Shown here: positions 15,287-23,693 of the stretch, piece after piece | Layout: each line of letters starts with the position of its first letter | How positions within the stretch are numbered: the stretch's first letter is position 1 | From: JBASRP01 sp044866075 | GTDB taxonomy: Bacteria; Actinomycetota; AC-67 | Reading direction: 5' to 3' | NCBI GenBank assembly: GCA_044866075.1 | Contig: JBIOTQ010000028.1 | Location: 1-35,931, forward strand | Length of the DNA stretch: 35,931 bases | Program-made: the position numbers and the translations under genes | The notes under the pieces: model-generated | Told to the model about the DNA's origin: nothing | Database searches by the model: none | The model's input: only the letters and a program-made list of their open reading frames with translations

Positions 15287-16705
15287 TCATACCGTCTGAT
15301 TGGTCCTCTCGCGGGCGGCTTTGAGAAGCAGCCCGACGCCCTCGGCCAGGCCGTCGGCGATCCGCCATACCTCGGGGACCGTGTCGCGACACGCGATGAC
15401 GCCGAAATCAACGTTCCCCATGTTCGAGAGCACCGTGATGTTCACCCCGGCTCCCGGCAGCAGCGGGCCCATCGGGTAGATCGCGAGGATGCGCGCCCCG
15501 GCCGTGTACAGCGGAACCGGCGGGCCCGGAACGTTCGACACGATGCAGTTGAGCGCCGGCGGGTGCCAGTTCGGGAGGCGCGAACCGGAGTAGAAGCGCA
15601 TCGCGCTCGTGAAGAGGCGGGGCGCGAGGAACTCGGCCCAGTCCATGAGCGTCTCGGCGCCGATCGCGTTCGCGAGCTCCTTCGAACGCTTCGTCGCTTC
15701 GGTGATGATCTCGAGCTGCTCGGCGGGGTCCTCCGTTTGCACCGGCAGCGGCACGAGCATGTTCGACACCTGGTTGGCGGAGTCGCGCTCGACGCCTTCC
15801 TTGCGCACCGAGATCGGGCACGCGGCGACGAGCGGCTTCTCGGGCAGCTCGTCCAGGCTCAACAGGTAGTTCCGCAATGCGTGGGTGGCGATCGCGAGAA
15901 CCACGTCGTTGACCTTTGCGCCGAAGGCGTTCTTGATCTCCTTCAGGTCGTCCAGCGACGCCTGCCCGAACGCGACCGAACGGTGCGGCGTCAGCGCTTG
16001 CGAAATCCGCAGGCGCGGCGCCATGAACGGCGCCGCCGTCGGCGTGTCCGAGCGCCGCGCGATCGCGCGCACCATCTTCAGCGCGTTCCCCGTGGCCCGG
16101 CCCATCGCGCCCACGATACGCACGGGGTTGGCGACCTGGGTCAACAGTGCGCCGGTTAGCAGCTTCAGATCGCCGGGACGGCGCTCGCCGAGGAACGCCC
16201 CCTCGGGCTTCGGCTTCTGTGCGATCTCCGGGGTCAGGTCGAGGAGTTGCACCATCACGTCCGCCCCGGACGCGCCGTCGATCGTCGCGTGATGCATCTT
16301 CGTCACGATCGCCGCCTGGTCCCCCTCGAGGCCCTCCACGACCCACATCTCCCACAGCGGGCGCGAGCGGTCGAGCTGCCGGCTCGCGATCTCGCCCACG
16401 ACGTCGGCCAGCGCGCGTTGGTCGCCCCGCGGCGGCGCGCCGATGCGCAGCAGATGGTTCTCCACGTCGAACTCGGGATCGTCGATCCAGACCGGGTGGC
16501 CGAGCCCGAAGGGCACGTTCACGAGACGCCGCCGGAACGACGGCATGAGGTGGATGCGGTCGTCGACCATCTTCCGGACCTTGTCGAACGAGTACCCGCC
16601 GGGCATCGTCGAGGTGTCGAGCAAGAGCACGCCGACGACGTGCATGTGCATCGTCGGCGTCTCGAGGTAGAGGAACGTCGCGTCGAGTCCGGATAGCCGC
16701 TTCAC
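15287..16705 (-). CDS. Wax ester synthase/diacylglycerol acyltransferase (WS/DGAT), first copy
   Basis: A 472-residue member of the WS/DGAT family, which joins an acyl-CoA to an alcohol or diacylglycerol to make storage wax ester or triacylglycerol at the membrane. The catalytic motif HHxxxDG is intact (H138-H139 to D143-G144, in KMHHATIDG). The N-terminus RLSGLDATFLYLETPTMHMH, the PLWEMWVVEGL stretch, NDVVLAIATHALR and the C-terminal NCIVSNVPGPPVPLYTAGAR (quoted key: SNVPGP) are typical. The start is a GTG at 16705 within the stop of the FadD19-like gene (GTGA, 4-base overlap), with GGAGGTG just upstream. The pair is therefore translationally coupled, which suggests the ligase supplies acyl-CoA to this enzyme. 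Confidence 0.88.
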   Translation of the reverse strand: MKRLSGLDATFLYLETPTMHMHVVGVLLLDTSTMPGGYSFDKVRKMVDDRIHLMPSFRRRLVNVPFGLGHPVWIDDPEFDVENHLLRIGAPPRGDQRALADVVGEIASRQLDRSRPLWEMWVVEGLEGDQAAIVTKMHHATIDGASGADVMVQLLDLTPEIAQKPKPEGAFLGERRPGDLKLLTGALLTQVANPVRIVGAMGRATGNALKMVRAIARRSDTPTAAPFMAPRLRISQALTPHRSVAFGQASLDDLKEIKNAFGAKVNDVVLAIATHALRNYLLSLDELPEKPLVAACPISVRKEGVERDSANQVSNMLVPLPVQTEDPAEQLEIITEATKRSKELANAIGAETLMDWAEFLAPRLFTSAMRFYSGSRLPNWHPPALNCIVSNVPGPPVPLYTAGARILAIYPMGPLLPGAGVNITVLSNMGNVDFGVIACRDTVPEVWRIADGLAEGVGLLLKAARERTNQTV

Positions 16706-18309
16706 CGCACCACCTCCGGCCTGATCGACAGTTTGGCGGTCGCTTGCTGTTTCGCCCACCCGTAGTCGGCCTTGCCGGCGGGGGAGCGCAGGATCTTCTC
16801 CACGAGGACCAGATCGCGCGGCACCTTGTAGCCGGCGACGTGCGCACGGCAGTGCGTCTGCACGTCGTCGAGGACGGGCGTCGCGCCGGGACACGCCTCG
16901 ACGACGGCGACGACACGCTCGCCCCACCGCTCGTCGGGCACGCCCACGACGACCGCATCGGCGATCGCCGGGTGTTCCTTCAACGGAGCCTCGACCTCTT
17001 CCGGGAACACCTTCTCGCCGCCCGTGTTGATCGTGAGAGACCCACGGCCGAGCAGTGTGATCGAGCCGTCGGCCTCGACCGTCGCCATGTCGCCGGGGAG
17101 GACCCATCGCACGCCGCCCGATTCGATGAACGTGCGCGCGGACTTCTCCGGATCCTTGTGGTAGCGCAATGGGATGTGCCCGCGCCGCGCGAGGCGCCCG
17201 ACGACGCCCGATCCGGGTACGACCGGGTTTCCGTCCTCGTCGAGCACCGCGGTGTCGGCGTTGACGACGAACGTGGCGCCCTGCTTCGAGCCGAGCACGC
17301 CGGTCTCGGAGGACCCGAAGCCGTCGGCGATAAGCCGGCCGGGCAAGAGTTCGAGCATTCGCTGCTTCGTCGTGTCCCCGAGCAGCGCGCCGCCCGATCC
17401 GATCACCCAGAGGTTCGAGGTGTCGTAACGGTCGCCGTTCGCGGTGAGCTCGTCCACGAGAGGTTTGGCCATCGCATCGCCGACGATGACGAGCACCTGC
17501 ACCTTCTCGTTCGTGATGAGCTCCCAGATCGTCCCAGCGTCGAAGCGGCCGAGAGGAGTCAACACGAGCGTGCCGCCGGTGAACAGAGACTGGAATGCCA
17601 GCCAGGCCGCGCTCGAGTGCATCAGCGGCGGCGTCGCGAGCGCCTTCAAGCCCGGCTCGGGGATGCGCGAGGCGAGCTCCTCGGGTCCCGTGACGTAGTT
17701 ACCGAGCTGCGTGATGTCGCCGCCGCCCATCGCCGCTTTGAAGATGTCCTCGTGCCGCCAGATGACGCCCTTGGGCATGCCGGTCGTTCCGCCGGTGTAG
17801 ACGCAGTAGAGGTCGTCGGACGAGCGGTCGGGGACCTGCGGCCGCTCCGCGCTGGTCGCCGCCAGCGTCTCCTCGAACGGCTCCGACCCAGGCACGAGGT
17901 CTTCGGTCGAGCCGTCGTCGACGACCAAGAAGTGCTTCAGCGCCACAGCGGTGGAGGCCGCGCCGGCGACGCGCGCCGCGAACTGCCGGTGATAGATCAG
18001 CGCAACCAGGTCGGCGTCGTTGTACAGGTACGAGAGCTCGGCCTCGACGTATCGGAAGTTCACGTTGACCGGGATCGCGCGGATCTTGAAGCACGCGATC
18101 ATGCCTTCGAGGTATTCGGTGCCGTTCATCATGTGGAGACCGACGTGTTCGCCGGAGCGAACGCCCGCCGCGAGCAGCGCGTGCGCCAGACGGTTCGAAC
18201 GTTCGTCAAGTTGGGAAAACGTCAGGCGGCGCTCGCCTACGATCAGCGCCTCACGATCGGGAACGCGATCGACGACCGCTTCGAACAGATCGGCCAGATT
18301 GAACGTCAC
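16702..18309 (-). CDS. fadD19: FadD19-like steroid/fatty acyl-CoA synthetase
   Basis: A 535-residue adenylate-forming ligase, making acyl-CoA from a carboxylic acid, ATP and CoA. Extended stretches match mycobacterial FadD19 (Rv3515c), which activates cholesterol side-chain acids: VNVNFRYVEAELSYLYND, the P-loop YTGGTTGMPKGVIWRHEDI (quoted key TGGTTGMPKG), GDAMAKPLVD, GSSETG, SLTINTGGEKVFPEEVE, AGYKVPR and the C-terminal RSPAGKADYGWAK with the catalytic Lys. I start at a GTG at 18309 (VTFNLADLFEAVVDRVPDRE), matching the start of FadD19, with AGGGG upstream; the frame to 18651 runs through the divergent hydrolase gene. Whether the substrate is a C8 or C5 steroid side chain or an ordinary fatty acid cannot be told. 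Coupled to the WS/DGAT downstream. Confidence 0.85.
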   Translation of the reverse strand: MTFNLADLFEAVVDRVPDREALIVGERRLTFSQLDERSNRLAHALLAAGVRSGEHVGLHMMNGTEYLEGMIACFKIRAIPVNVNFRYVEAELSYLYNDADLVALIYHRQFAARVAGAASTAVALKHFLVVDDGSTEDLVPGSEPFEETLAATSAERPQVPDRSSDDLYCVYTGGTTGMPKGVIWRHEDIFKAAMGGGDITQLGNYVTGPEELASRIPEPGLKALATPPLMHSSAAWLAFQSLFTGGTLVLTPLGRFDAGTIWELITNEKVQVLVIVGDAMAKPLVDELTANGDRYDTSNLWVIGSGGALLGDTTKQRMLELLPGRLIADGFGSSETGVLGSKQGATFVVNADTAVLDEDGNPVVPGSGVVGRLARRGHIPLRYHKDPEKSARTFIESGGVRWVLPGDMATVEADGSITLLGRGSLTINTGGEKVFPEEVEAPLKEHPAIADAVVVGVPDERWGERVVAVVEACPGATPVLDDVQTHCRAHVAGYKVPRDLVLVEKILRSPAGKADYGWAKQQATAKLSIRPEVVR

Positions 18310-18412
18310 AGGGAAGGCCCCTTGCCAAATCTTTGCACCCGGCCTCGGTCCGGGGAACCGGGGGTGCCATAGTATGACCAACGTTCGAGTTCGTGCCCGG
18401 ACGGGGAGGGCC

Positions 18413-19657
18413 ATGGCATCGAAGGGACCGGCCGGGGCGTTCGAGTTCGCGCAAAGGGTCGGGCGGACCGTCGCACGCACACCGGGGCTCGGTGTTCTGT
18501 GGGCGCCGCCGCGCGCCGCCGGCTTCGCGCTCGGCGCGCTGCTGAAGGAACGCCTCGGTCTCGCCGATCCGGATCTTCCGAAGACGCGTCCGTCGCTCGC
18601 GCTCACCGCGCAGGTCGCGCTCGACGAAGCATTGCTCGGCGTCATGCGCAACCCGCGCCGCTATCCGACCGACTCTGAGCTGCATGCGGTCGCGCACGAT
18701 CTCGAGTTGGCGACAGACGTCTATCGCCGGAACGGCTGGATCCACGACCCGACGACGTTCCATGTCGATCCGCCGCCGCTCCTCGACATCCGGAGATCGC
18801 AGGGCTGGGCCCTCGGAACGTTCTTCGAGCGGATCTCGTGGCCGAGCGGCTACGAGGCGCCCGAAGAGCTCCCCGGTCGCGAGCGTTGGAACGGCTATGA
18901 GCGAAACAAGATCGCGAACGCGTACCTGATCCGCACAGAGCGCGCACGGCCGTGGCTTGTGTGCATCCACGGCTTCGGCACCGGCGTTCCGATGTCGGAC
19001 TTCTTCGCGTTCCGCGCGCGCCGGCTGGCGGAAGAGCTGCGGCTGAACCTCGCGTTCCCCGTGCTGCCCTTGCACGGACCGCGTCGCGCGTCGCGCCTTT
19101 CCGGCGCGGAGTTGCTCTCGTACAACCTGATCGACTTCGTGTACGGCATGAGTCAGGCGGTCTACGACATGCGCCAGTTGGTCCGCTGGTTGCGCGCCGA
19201 CGGGGCGACGACCGTCGGCCTCTACGGGATGAGCCTCGGCTCGTACGCCGGCGGTTTGATGGCGGCGATCGAGCCGGGTATCGATCTGTTGATCGCCGGC
19301 GTGCCGCTGTGCGATATGGCGCAGATGATCGACCACCACGCGACGGCGAAGATGCGCACGCGCGCGCGCCAGCACGGCCTCGGGATGGAGAAGCTGCACG
19401 ACCTCTACCGCGTGGTGTCGCCGCTGTCCTGGCCGCCGCTGGTCCCGACCGACCGGATTTACATGTACGCGGGAGTCGGGGACCGGATGTCGACGCCGGG
19501 GCAAGCACACCGTCTTTGGCGCCACTGGGGCGAGCCGAAGGTGCTCTGGTACGAAGGCGGACACCTCGCGTTCCTGTGGTCGGGCCGCGTATTCCGGTTC
19601 CTGGACGAGGCGCTCGCGGATTCGGGGTTCATCGTCGAGGCGAAGCGCGCGAGCTAG
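18413..19657 (+). CDS. Alpha/beta-hydrolase family protein
   Basis: A 414-residue protein with an alpha/beta-hydrolase core after a long N-terminal region. WLVCIHGFGTG gives the oxyanion-hole strand (HG), GLYGMSLGSYAGG carries the nucleophile elbow GxSxG, and the end has YEGGHLAFLWSG with the probable catalytic His. An acidic residue lies in VGDRMSTP. The N-terminal 150 residues (with PPPLLDIRRSQG and WPSGYEAP) are typical of a set of large actinobacterial hydrolases of unknown substrate; no signal peptide is seen. I start at the ATG at 18413, which follows GGGGAGGG closely; an in-frame ATG at 18374 overlaps a possible -10 (TAGTAT, 18370-18375). It diverges from the FadD19-like gene across 103 bases. 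A lipase or esterase role is plausible but unproven. Confidence 0.78.
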   Translation: MASKGPAGAFEFAQRVGRTVARTPGLGVLWAPPRAAGFALGALLKERLGLADPDLPKTRPSLALTAQVALDEALLGVMRNPRRYPTDSELHAVAHDLELATDVYRRNGWIHDPTTFHVDPPPLLDIRRSQGWALGTFFERISWPSGYEAPEELPGRERWNGYERNKIANAYLIRTERARPWLVCIHGFGTGVPMSDFFAFRARRLAEELRLNLAFPVLPLHGPRRASRLSGAELLSYNLIDFVYGMSQAVYDMRQLVRWLRADGATTVGLYGMSLGSYAGGLMAAIEPGIDLLIAGVPLCDMAQMIDHHATAKMRTRARQHGLGMEKLHDLYRVVSPLSWPPLVPTDRIYMYAGVGDRMSTPGQAHRLWRHWGEPKVLWYEGGHLAFLWSGRVFRFLDEALADSGFIVEAKRAS

Positions 19658-19671
19658 ACCGCGGACACGCT

Positions 19672-20181
19672 TTGCGCGACCCACGGATCGAGATCGTTGC
19701 GTACTCCCCTGCGTGGGTAAGCGAGTTCGCGAGCGAGTCCGCACGGATACGTGAGGGCTTGGGAGACGTCCTCGTCGCCGTGCATCACATCGGCAGCACG
19801 GCGATCCCCGGGTGCGATGCCAAGCCGATCATCGACATGCTCGCCGTCGTGACAAGCCTCGCGAACCTCGATGCACGCACGGATGCCCTCGAGGATCTCG
19901 GATACGAGGCGATGGGCGAGTTCGGGATAGCCGGGCGGCGCTACTTCCGCAAAGGATCGGTGTTCGAGGATCGCACCCACCAGATACACGCGTTCGCTGA
20001 CGGTTCGCCCGAGATCGCGAGGCATCTCGCCTTCCGGGACTTCCTGCGAGAGCACCCGGACGCGGTGTCGGAGTACGTCGCGCTCAAGCATCGCCTCGCG
20101 GAAGCTCATCCGACCGACGTCGACGCCTACACCGACGGCAAGAGTGCGTTCATCCGTTCGATCGAGGCGCGCGCCGTGTGA
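19672..20181 (+). CDS. GrpB family protein (nucleotidyltransferase fold)
   Basis: About 169 residues matching the GrpB/UPF0157 family, which adopts the nucleotidyltransferase fold; functions are mostly unknown. Landmarks are IEIVAYSPAWVSEF at the start, the family hallmark VHHIGSTAIPGCDAKPIIDML (key: HHIGSTAIPG and KPIIDM, with the conserved Asp), RRYFRKG, HQIHAF and a C-terminal YVALKHRLAEAHPTD. The start is not clear: a TTG at 19672 gives the usual N-terminus and has no rival nearby, but no ribosome site is visible. It follows the hydrolase stop by 14 bases and is probably in the same transcript. Confidence 0.8.
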   Translation: MRDPRIEIVAYSPAWVSEFASESARIREGLGDVLVAVHHIGSTAIPGCDAKPIIDMLAVVTSLANLDARTDALEDLGYEAMGEFGIAGRRYFRKGSVFEDRTHQIHAFADGSPEIARHLAFRDFLREHPDAVSEYVALKHRLAEAHPTDVDAYTDGKSAFIRSIEARAV

Positions 20182-20203
20182 ACCGTGTTCAATGGGGCTT
20201 GGG

Positions 20204-20704
20204 ATGACCTTCCATCTCGCGCAGGTCAACATCGGGCGGCTTCGCGCGCCGCTCGAGGACTCGAGCATGGAAGGGTTCCGGACGCAGCTGGACCCGATCA
20301 ACGCACTGGCCGACCGCAGTCCCGGTTTCGTCTGGCGGCTCCAGACGGAGGACGGAAACGCCACTGCGATCCGGCCCTTCGACGACGATCAGATGGCCAT
20401 CAACATGTCGGTGTGGGAGTCGTTCGACGCGCTCCAGCGGTTCGTCTATCAGAGCGCGCACGTCGCACCTCTCCGTGACCGGACGCTGTGGTTCGAACCC
20501 ATCGAGGGCCCGATCCTCGCCCTCTGGTGGATCCCGACCGGACACATCCCCGCTGTCGCCGAAGCTCAGGAACGGCTACGGATCCTCGCCGAACGCGGCC
20601 CGTCGCGTGACGCCTTCACGTTCAGAACGCCGTTCCCGCCTCCGGATGGGCAGCCCGGCGACGTGAGCGGCTTGGACGCCGAGTTCTGCGACTGGGCCAG
20701 TTGA
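20204..20704 (+). CDS. DUF3291 domain protein
   Basis: A 166-residue protein of the DUF3291 family, thought to have a ferredoxin-like fold related to antibiotic-biosynthesis monooxygenases; no function is established. Family features are the opening FHLAQVNIGRLRAP, DPINALADRSPGFVWRL, INMSVWESFDALQRFVY, WFEP..GPILALWWIPTGH (quoted as short pieces) and AQERLRILAERGPS. I chose the ATG at 20204 since GGGG sits 6 bases upstream; an in-frame ATG at 20192 is possible. It begins 22 bases after the GrpB-like gene. The stop at 20704 is followed by a hairpin. Confidence 0.8.
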   Translation: MTFHLAQVNIGRLRAPLEDSSMEGFRTQLDPINALADRSPGFVWRLQTEDGNATAIRPFDDDQMAINMSVWESFDALQRFVYQSAHVAPLRDRTLWFEPIEGPILALWWIPTGHIPAVAEAQERLRILAERGPSRDAFTFRTPFPPPDGQPGDVSGLDAEFCDWAS

Positions 20705-20733
20705 CGCGGCGGTCGTAGGCACCCCCGCCCGAA

Positions 20734-20750
20734 CTGCCGTTTACCGGCAG
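20734..20750. promoter_or_regulatory. Inverted repeat before the Tat phosphoesterase gene
   Basis: CTGCCGTTTACCGGCAG has 6-base arms and a 5-base centre. It lies 29 bases after the DUF3291 stop and 52 bases before the next ATG, so it could be a weak terminator or an operator. There is no T-run. Confidence 0.4.
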
Positions 20751-20802
20751 AATCGGGCGACCGGGGAAAGGAACCACGGTCCGCATCGAGAAACGAGAAG
20801 CC

Positions 20803-22584
20803 ATGCCTCCCATCTCGCGCCGGTCGTTCCTCCGCGCCGGCGGTGCTCTCGCGGCGGCCGCCGCGATCGTGCCCCGCGTCGGCTTTGGAGGGACGAAGAC
20901 GCAGCGCCGCGTAACCGGGACGACGCTCGACGCGACCATCGTCAAAGGGCCGCAGCTCGGTACGGGGACCAGCGGCGCGTACTTCCGTCTGATGGAGGGG
21001 CCCGGGGAGCCGCACATCGTTCGGCAAGAGCTCGCCCGTCGCGCCGATCCGACGGCCAAGCGGCGATCGCTCCTGCACTTCGTTCACCTAACCGACGTCC
21101 ACCTCTGCGACGCGCAGTCGCCGGCGCGCGTCGAGTTCCTCGACCGTTACTCGGATCCGGGCAACGGGTGCGAGTCGCTGCCGTTCGACGCCGCGTTCCG
21201 CGCGCAGGAGACGATGTCGCTCCAGGTGTTCGAGGCGATGATCCGCGCCATCCGTTCCGTGGGCGTGAGTCCGATCAGCCGCTCGCCGATCGCGTTCGCG
21301 ATGTGCACCGGCGACAACGTCGACAACGAACAGTTCAATGAGCTGCGCTGGTTCATCGACCTGATGGACGGCAAGCACCTCGTCACGCCGAACAGCGGCG
21401 GCCCGACGTACGAGGGCGTGCAGCTCACCGCGTGGGCGAACGAGGAGTACTGGCACCCGGACGCCGGCGCGCCCGACAAATACAAACGGCAATACGGGTT
21501 CCCCGACTACAACGGTCTGCTCACCGAGGCCCTCAAGCCGTTCACGGGAACGGGCGTCGGGATGCCCTGGTACCAGACCTTCGGCAACCACGACGGGTTG
21601 ATGCAGGGCAACGCGCCGCAGGACCCGGTTCTCGAGCAAATCGCCGTGGGAGCGCTCAAGGTCATGGGCGCGCCGCCGGGCCTCGACCCCTGCGACTCCT
21701 TCGAGATATTGAGATCCAATCCGTCGGCCTTGTTCGCGGGAGGTCCGGCGTTCCCCGTGACGGCGGATGCGAACCGCCGGATCGTGAGCCGCCCCGAATA
21801 CATCGACGAGCACTTCCGCACGACCGGTACGCCGGTCGGTCACGGCTTCACGACCGCCAATCGCGCGGCCGGGACGGCGTACTACGCGATCGACACCTAC
21901 CCGGGCTTCCGGCTGATCTCTCTCGACACCGTCAACCCCGGCGGGTACGCGGACGGCAGCATCGGCAGCACGCAGTTCGCGTGGCTGCTCGAGCGGCTCG
22001 CCGAGGTCCACGGCACGTACCTCGACGAGAACGGCGCGCCCGTTAACACGGAGAACGCCGACAAGCTCGTCATCCTGTTCTCGCACCATGGTCTGCGGTC
22101 GCTCAACAACCCGTTGATCACGCCGGACCCGGTCGACCTCGGCTCGTGGGACTTCCCGCGCGTCATGGCCGACGAGATCGAGGCCGCCCTCCACCGCTTC
22201 CCGAACGTCATCGCGTGGGTCGACGGGCACACCCACAACAACATCGTCCAGCCGCGTCCCGGCGGCACCGGCGGATTCTGGGACGTCGGGACCGCGGCGC
22301 ATATCGATTGGAACTCCCAGTCACGTCTCGTGGAGGTCATCGACAACGGAGACCGCACGCTCTCGATCGTCTGCACGATGATCGACCACGCGGCGCCGAT
22401 CGTCCCCGGCGGTGGCGATCCGGTGATGAAGCTCGCGTCGATCCATCGCGAGCTCGCGGCCAACGACTTCCAGCGAGGCTTCTACAGGGGAGCGGGCGCC
22501 GGCACGCCACAGGATCGCAACGTCGAGCTCGTCATCCGCGCGCCGTTCGCGATCCCCTCAAAGGGCAGCGGCGCGGTTCGATAG
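20803..22584 (+). CDS. Tat-exported metallophosphoesterase (PPA1498/TIGR03767-like)
   Basis: A 593-residue calcineurin-like phosphoesterase. The N-terminus has a twin-arginine signal (SRRSFLRAGGALAAAAAIV), so a folded, metal-loaded enzyme is probably exported. Metal-binding motifs in order are LTDVHLCD (DxH), CTGDNVDNEQ (GDxxxN), FGNHDG (GNHD), LFSHHGL and VDGHTHNN (GHTH). Together they give a two-metal centre. The long inserts and overall length fit the actinobacterial family known as PPA1498-type; its substrate is not established. The last 27 bases overlap the end of the serine hydrolase gene on the other strand. Confidence 0.85.
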   Translation: MPPISRRSFLRAGGALAAAAAIVPRVGFGGTKTQRRVTGTTLDATIVKGPQLGTGTSGAYFRLMEGPGEPHIVRQELARRADPTAKRRSLLHFVHLTDVHLCDAQSPARVEFLDRYSDPGNGCESLPFDAAFRAQETMSLQVFEAMIRAIRSVGVSPISRSPIAFAMCTGDNVDNEQFNELRWFIDLMDGKHLVTPNSGGPTYEGVQLTAWANEEYWHPDAGAPDKYKRQYGFPDYNGLLTEALKPFTGTGVGMPWYQTFGNHDGLMQGNAPQDPVLEQIAVGALKVMGAPPGLDPCDSFEILRSNPSALFAGGPAFPVTADANRRIVSRPEYIDEHFRTTGTPVGHGFTTANRAAGTAYYAIDTYPGFRLISLDTVNPGGYADGSIGSTQFAWLLERLAEVHGTYLDENGAPVNTENADKLVILFSHHGLRSLNNPLITPDPVDLGSWDFPRVMADEIEAALHRFPNVIAWVDGHTHNNIVQPRPGGTGGFWDVGTAAHIDWNSQSRLVEVIDNGDRTLSIVCTMIDHAAPIVPGGGDPVMKLASIHRELAANDFQRGFYRGAGAGTPQDRNVELVIRAPFAIPSKGSGAVR

Positions 22585-23646
22585 AGCGAGGCTCCGCCGG
22601 AACGCGCGCACCAGGTCCGCGTCGATCCCGTTCGTGAGGTAGCAGAACGACAACCCGGTCGCGGGGTCGGCCCACGCGGTCTGCCCGCCGACGCCGGGGC
22701 TCGCGATCGCGAGGGGCGAGACGCCCTCGCCGAAACCACGCACGACGGCGAGGCCGTCGTCTCCGGCGAGCACGAGCCCGCGCGAGCGGTTCGCCGGCGC
22801 GGTGGTGTACGGGTCGGGGAGCGTATTCCGCACGACGCGGGTCGCGTCGGCCAGGACCTCCGGTTTCCAGAGCCCACCCGGGTCGCGCATGACCGCCTGG
22901 AACAACATCGCGACGTCCGCTGCCGTCCCGACGGCGCCGGCGCCCGGCACGCCGGCCGCGCGGACCTTGGGTTCGTTGTAGCGGAGCACGATGTCGTCGC
23001 GGATCTCGGGCACGCTGAACTCCTCGCCGGTCGCGCGCGTCACGGTGCCGAGCTGCGCCGGCTCGCCGACGATCACGACGTCGTTGATGGGCCGCTGGTC
23101 GAGCGAGTCGTAGCCGAGCCGCAAGGTGTCGAGATCCAGCGCGGCGCAGATCCGCTCATTGACGAAGAAGCGGAAGTCGAGTCCGGACGCGCGTTCGATC
23201 ACGTCCGCCAGGACCCAGTAGGCGGAGGTCGCGTGGTACTCGGTCCGCGTGCCCGGTTCCCAGTCGAGGCGCCACGACCGGAACCGCTCGAGCCGCTGCC
23301 CGGGGTCGGCGCCCTCCTCCGGCCGCATCGGCGCGCGGGGGAACCCCGCCGTGTGCAGCAACAGATGATCGACCGTCACGCGGCCCTTGTCGTTGTCGCC
23401 GAAGCCGGGGATGAGGTCCGCCACCCGCGTCTCGTAGGCGAGGGCCTCCTCCGAAACGAGGAGCCAGATCGCGCTCGCGACGAGCGCCTTCGTGATCGAG
23501 AAGATCACGTAGCGCGGGGCGGGGGCTTCCCCGAACGATTCGAAGGCGAACACCTCGCCGTTGCGCGCCACCGCCAGCTGGCACGACGGCAGCAGACCAT
23601 CGTCGACGTCCCGCCGGGCCCGCGCGAGCAAGTCGTCGAGGCTCAT
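22558..23646 (-). CDS. Beta-lactamase-related serine hydrolase (esterase type)
   Basis: A 362-residue protein of the class C beta-lactamase/EstB/LipL group. The SxxK motif is S50-ITK-53 in VIFSITKAL, the Tyr motif is in TEYHATSAYW, and the third motif is degenerate (PGVGGQTAWADP in place of HTGG), as in the esterases of this group. There is no signal peptide, so it is likely cytoplasmic or loosely membrane-associated and acts as an esterase or lipase rather than on antibiotics; this is inference. I use the ATG at 23646 (MSLDDLLARA); the frame to 23685 would run into the start region of the divergent WS/DGAT. The divergent gap is only 47 bases. Confidence 0.8.
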   Translation of the reverse strand: MSLDDLLARARRDVDDGLLPSCQLAVARNGEVFAFESFGEAPAPRYVIFSITKALVASAIWLLVSEEALAYETRVADLIPGFGDNDKGRVTVDHLLLHTAGFPRAPMRPEEGADPGQRLERFRSWRLDWEPGTRTEYHATSAYWVLADVIERASGLDFRFFVNERICAALDLDTLRLGYDSLDQRPINDVVIVGEPAQLGTVTRATGEEFSVPEIRDDIVLRYNEPKVRAAGVPGAGAVGTAADVAMLFQAVMRDPGGLWKPEVLADATRVVRNTLPDPYTTAPANRSRGLVLAGDDGLAVVRGFGEGVSPLAIASPGVGGQTAWADPATGLSFCYLTNGIDADLVRAFRRSLALSNRAAAL

Positions 23647-23693
23647 TGCCCACGCCTTTCGCCCGATGCGCTGGGTGTGTGACACTGGCGGCG

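Noticed and set aside
20179..20191. TGAACCGTGTTCA as a second KstR box
   Set aside because: The spacer between AAC and GTT is three bases, not two, so it does not fit the consensus. It lies at the GrpB stop and may be chance.
22558..23646. Beta-lactamase giving antibiotic resistance
   Set aside because: There is no signal peptide and the third motif is degenerate; this pattern is that of esterases in the same fold.
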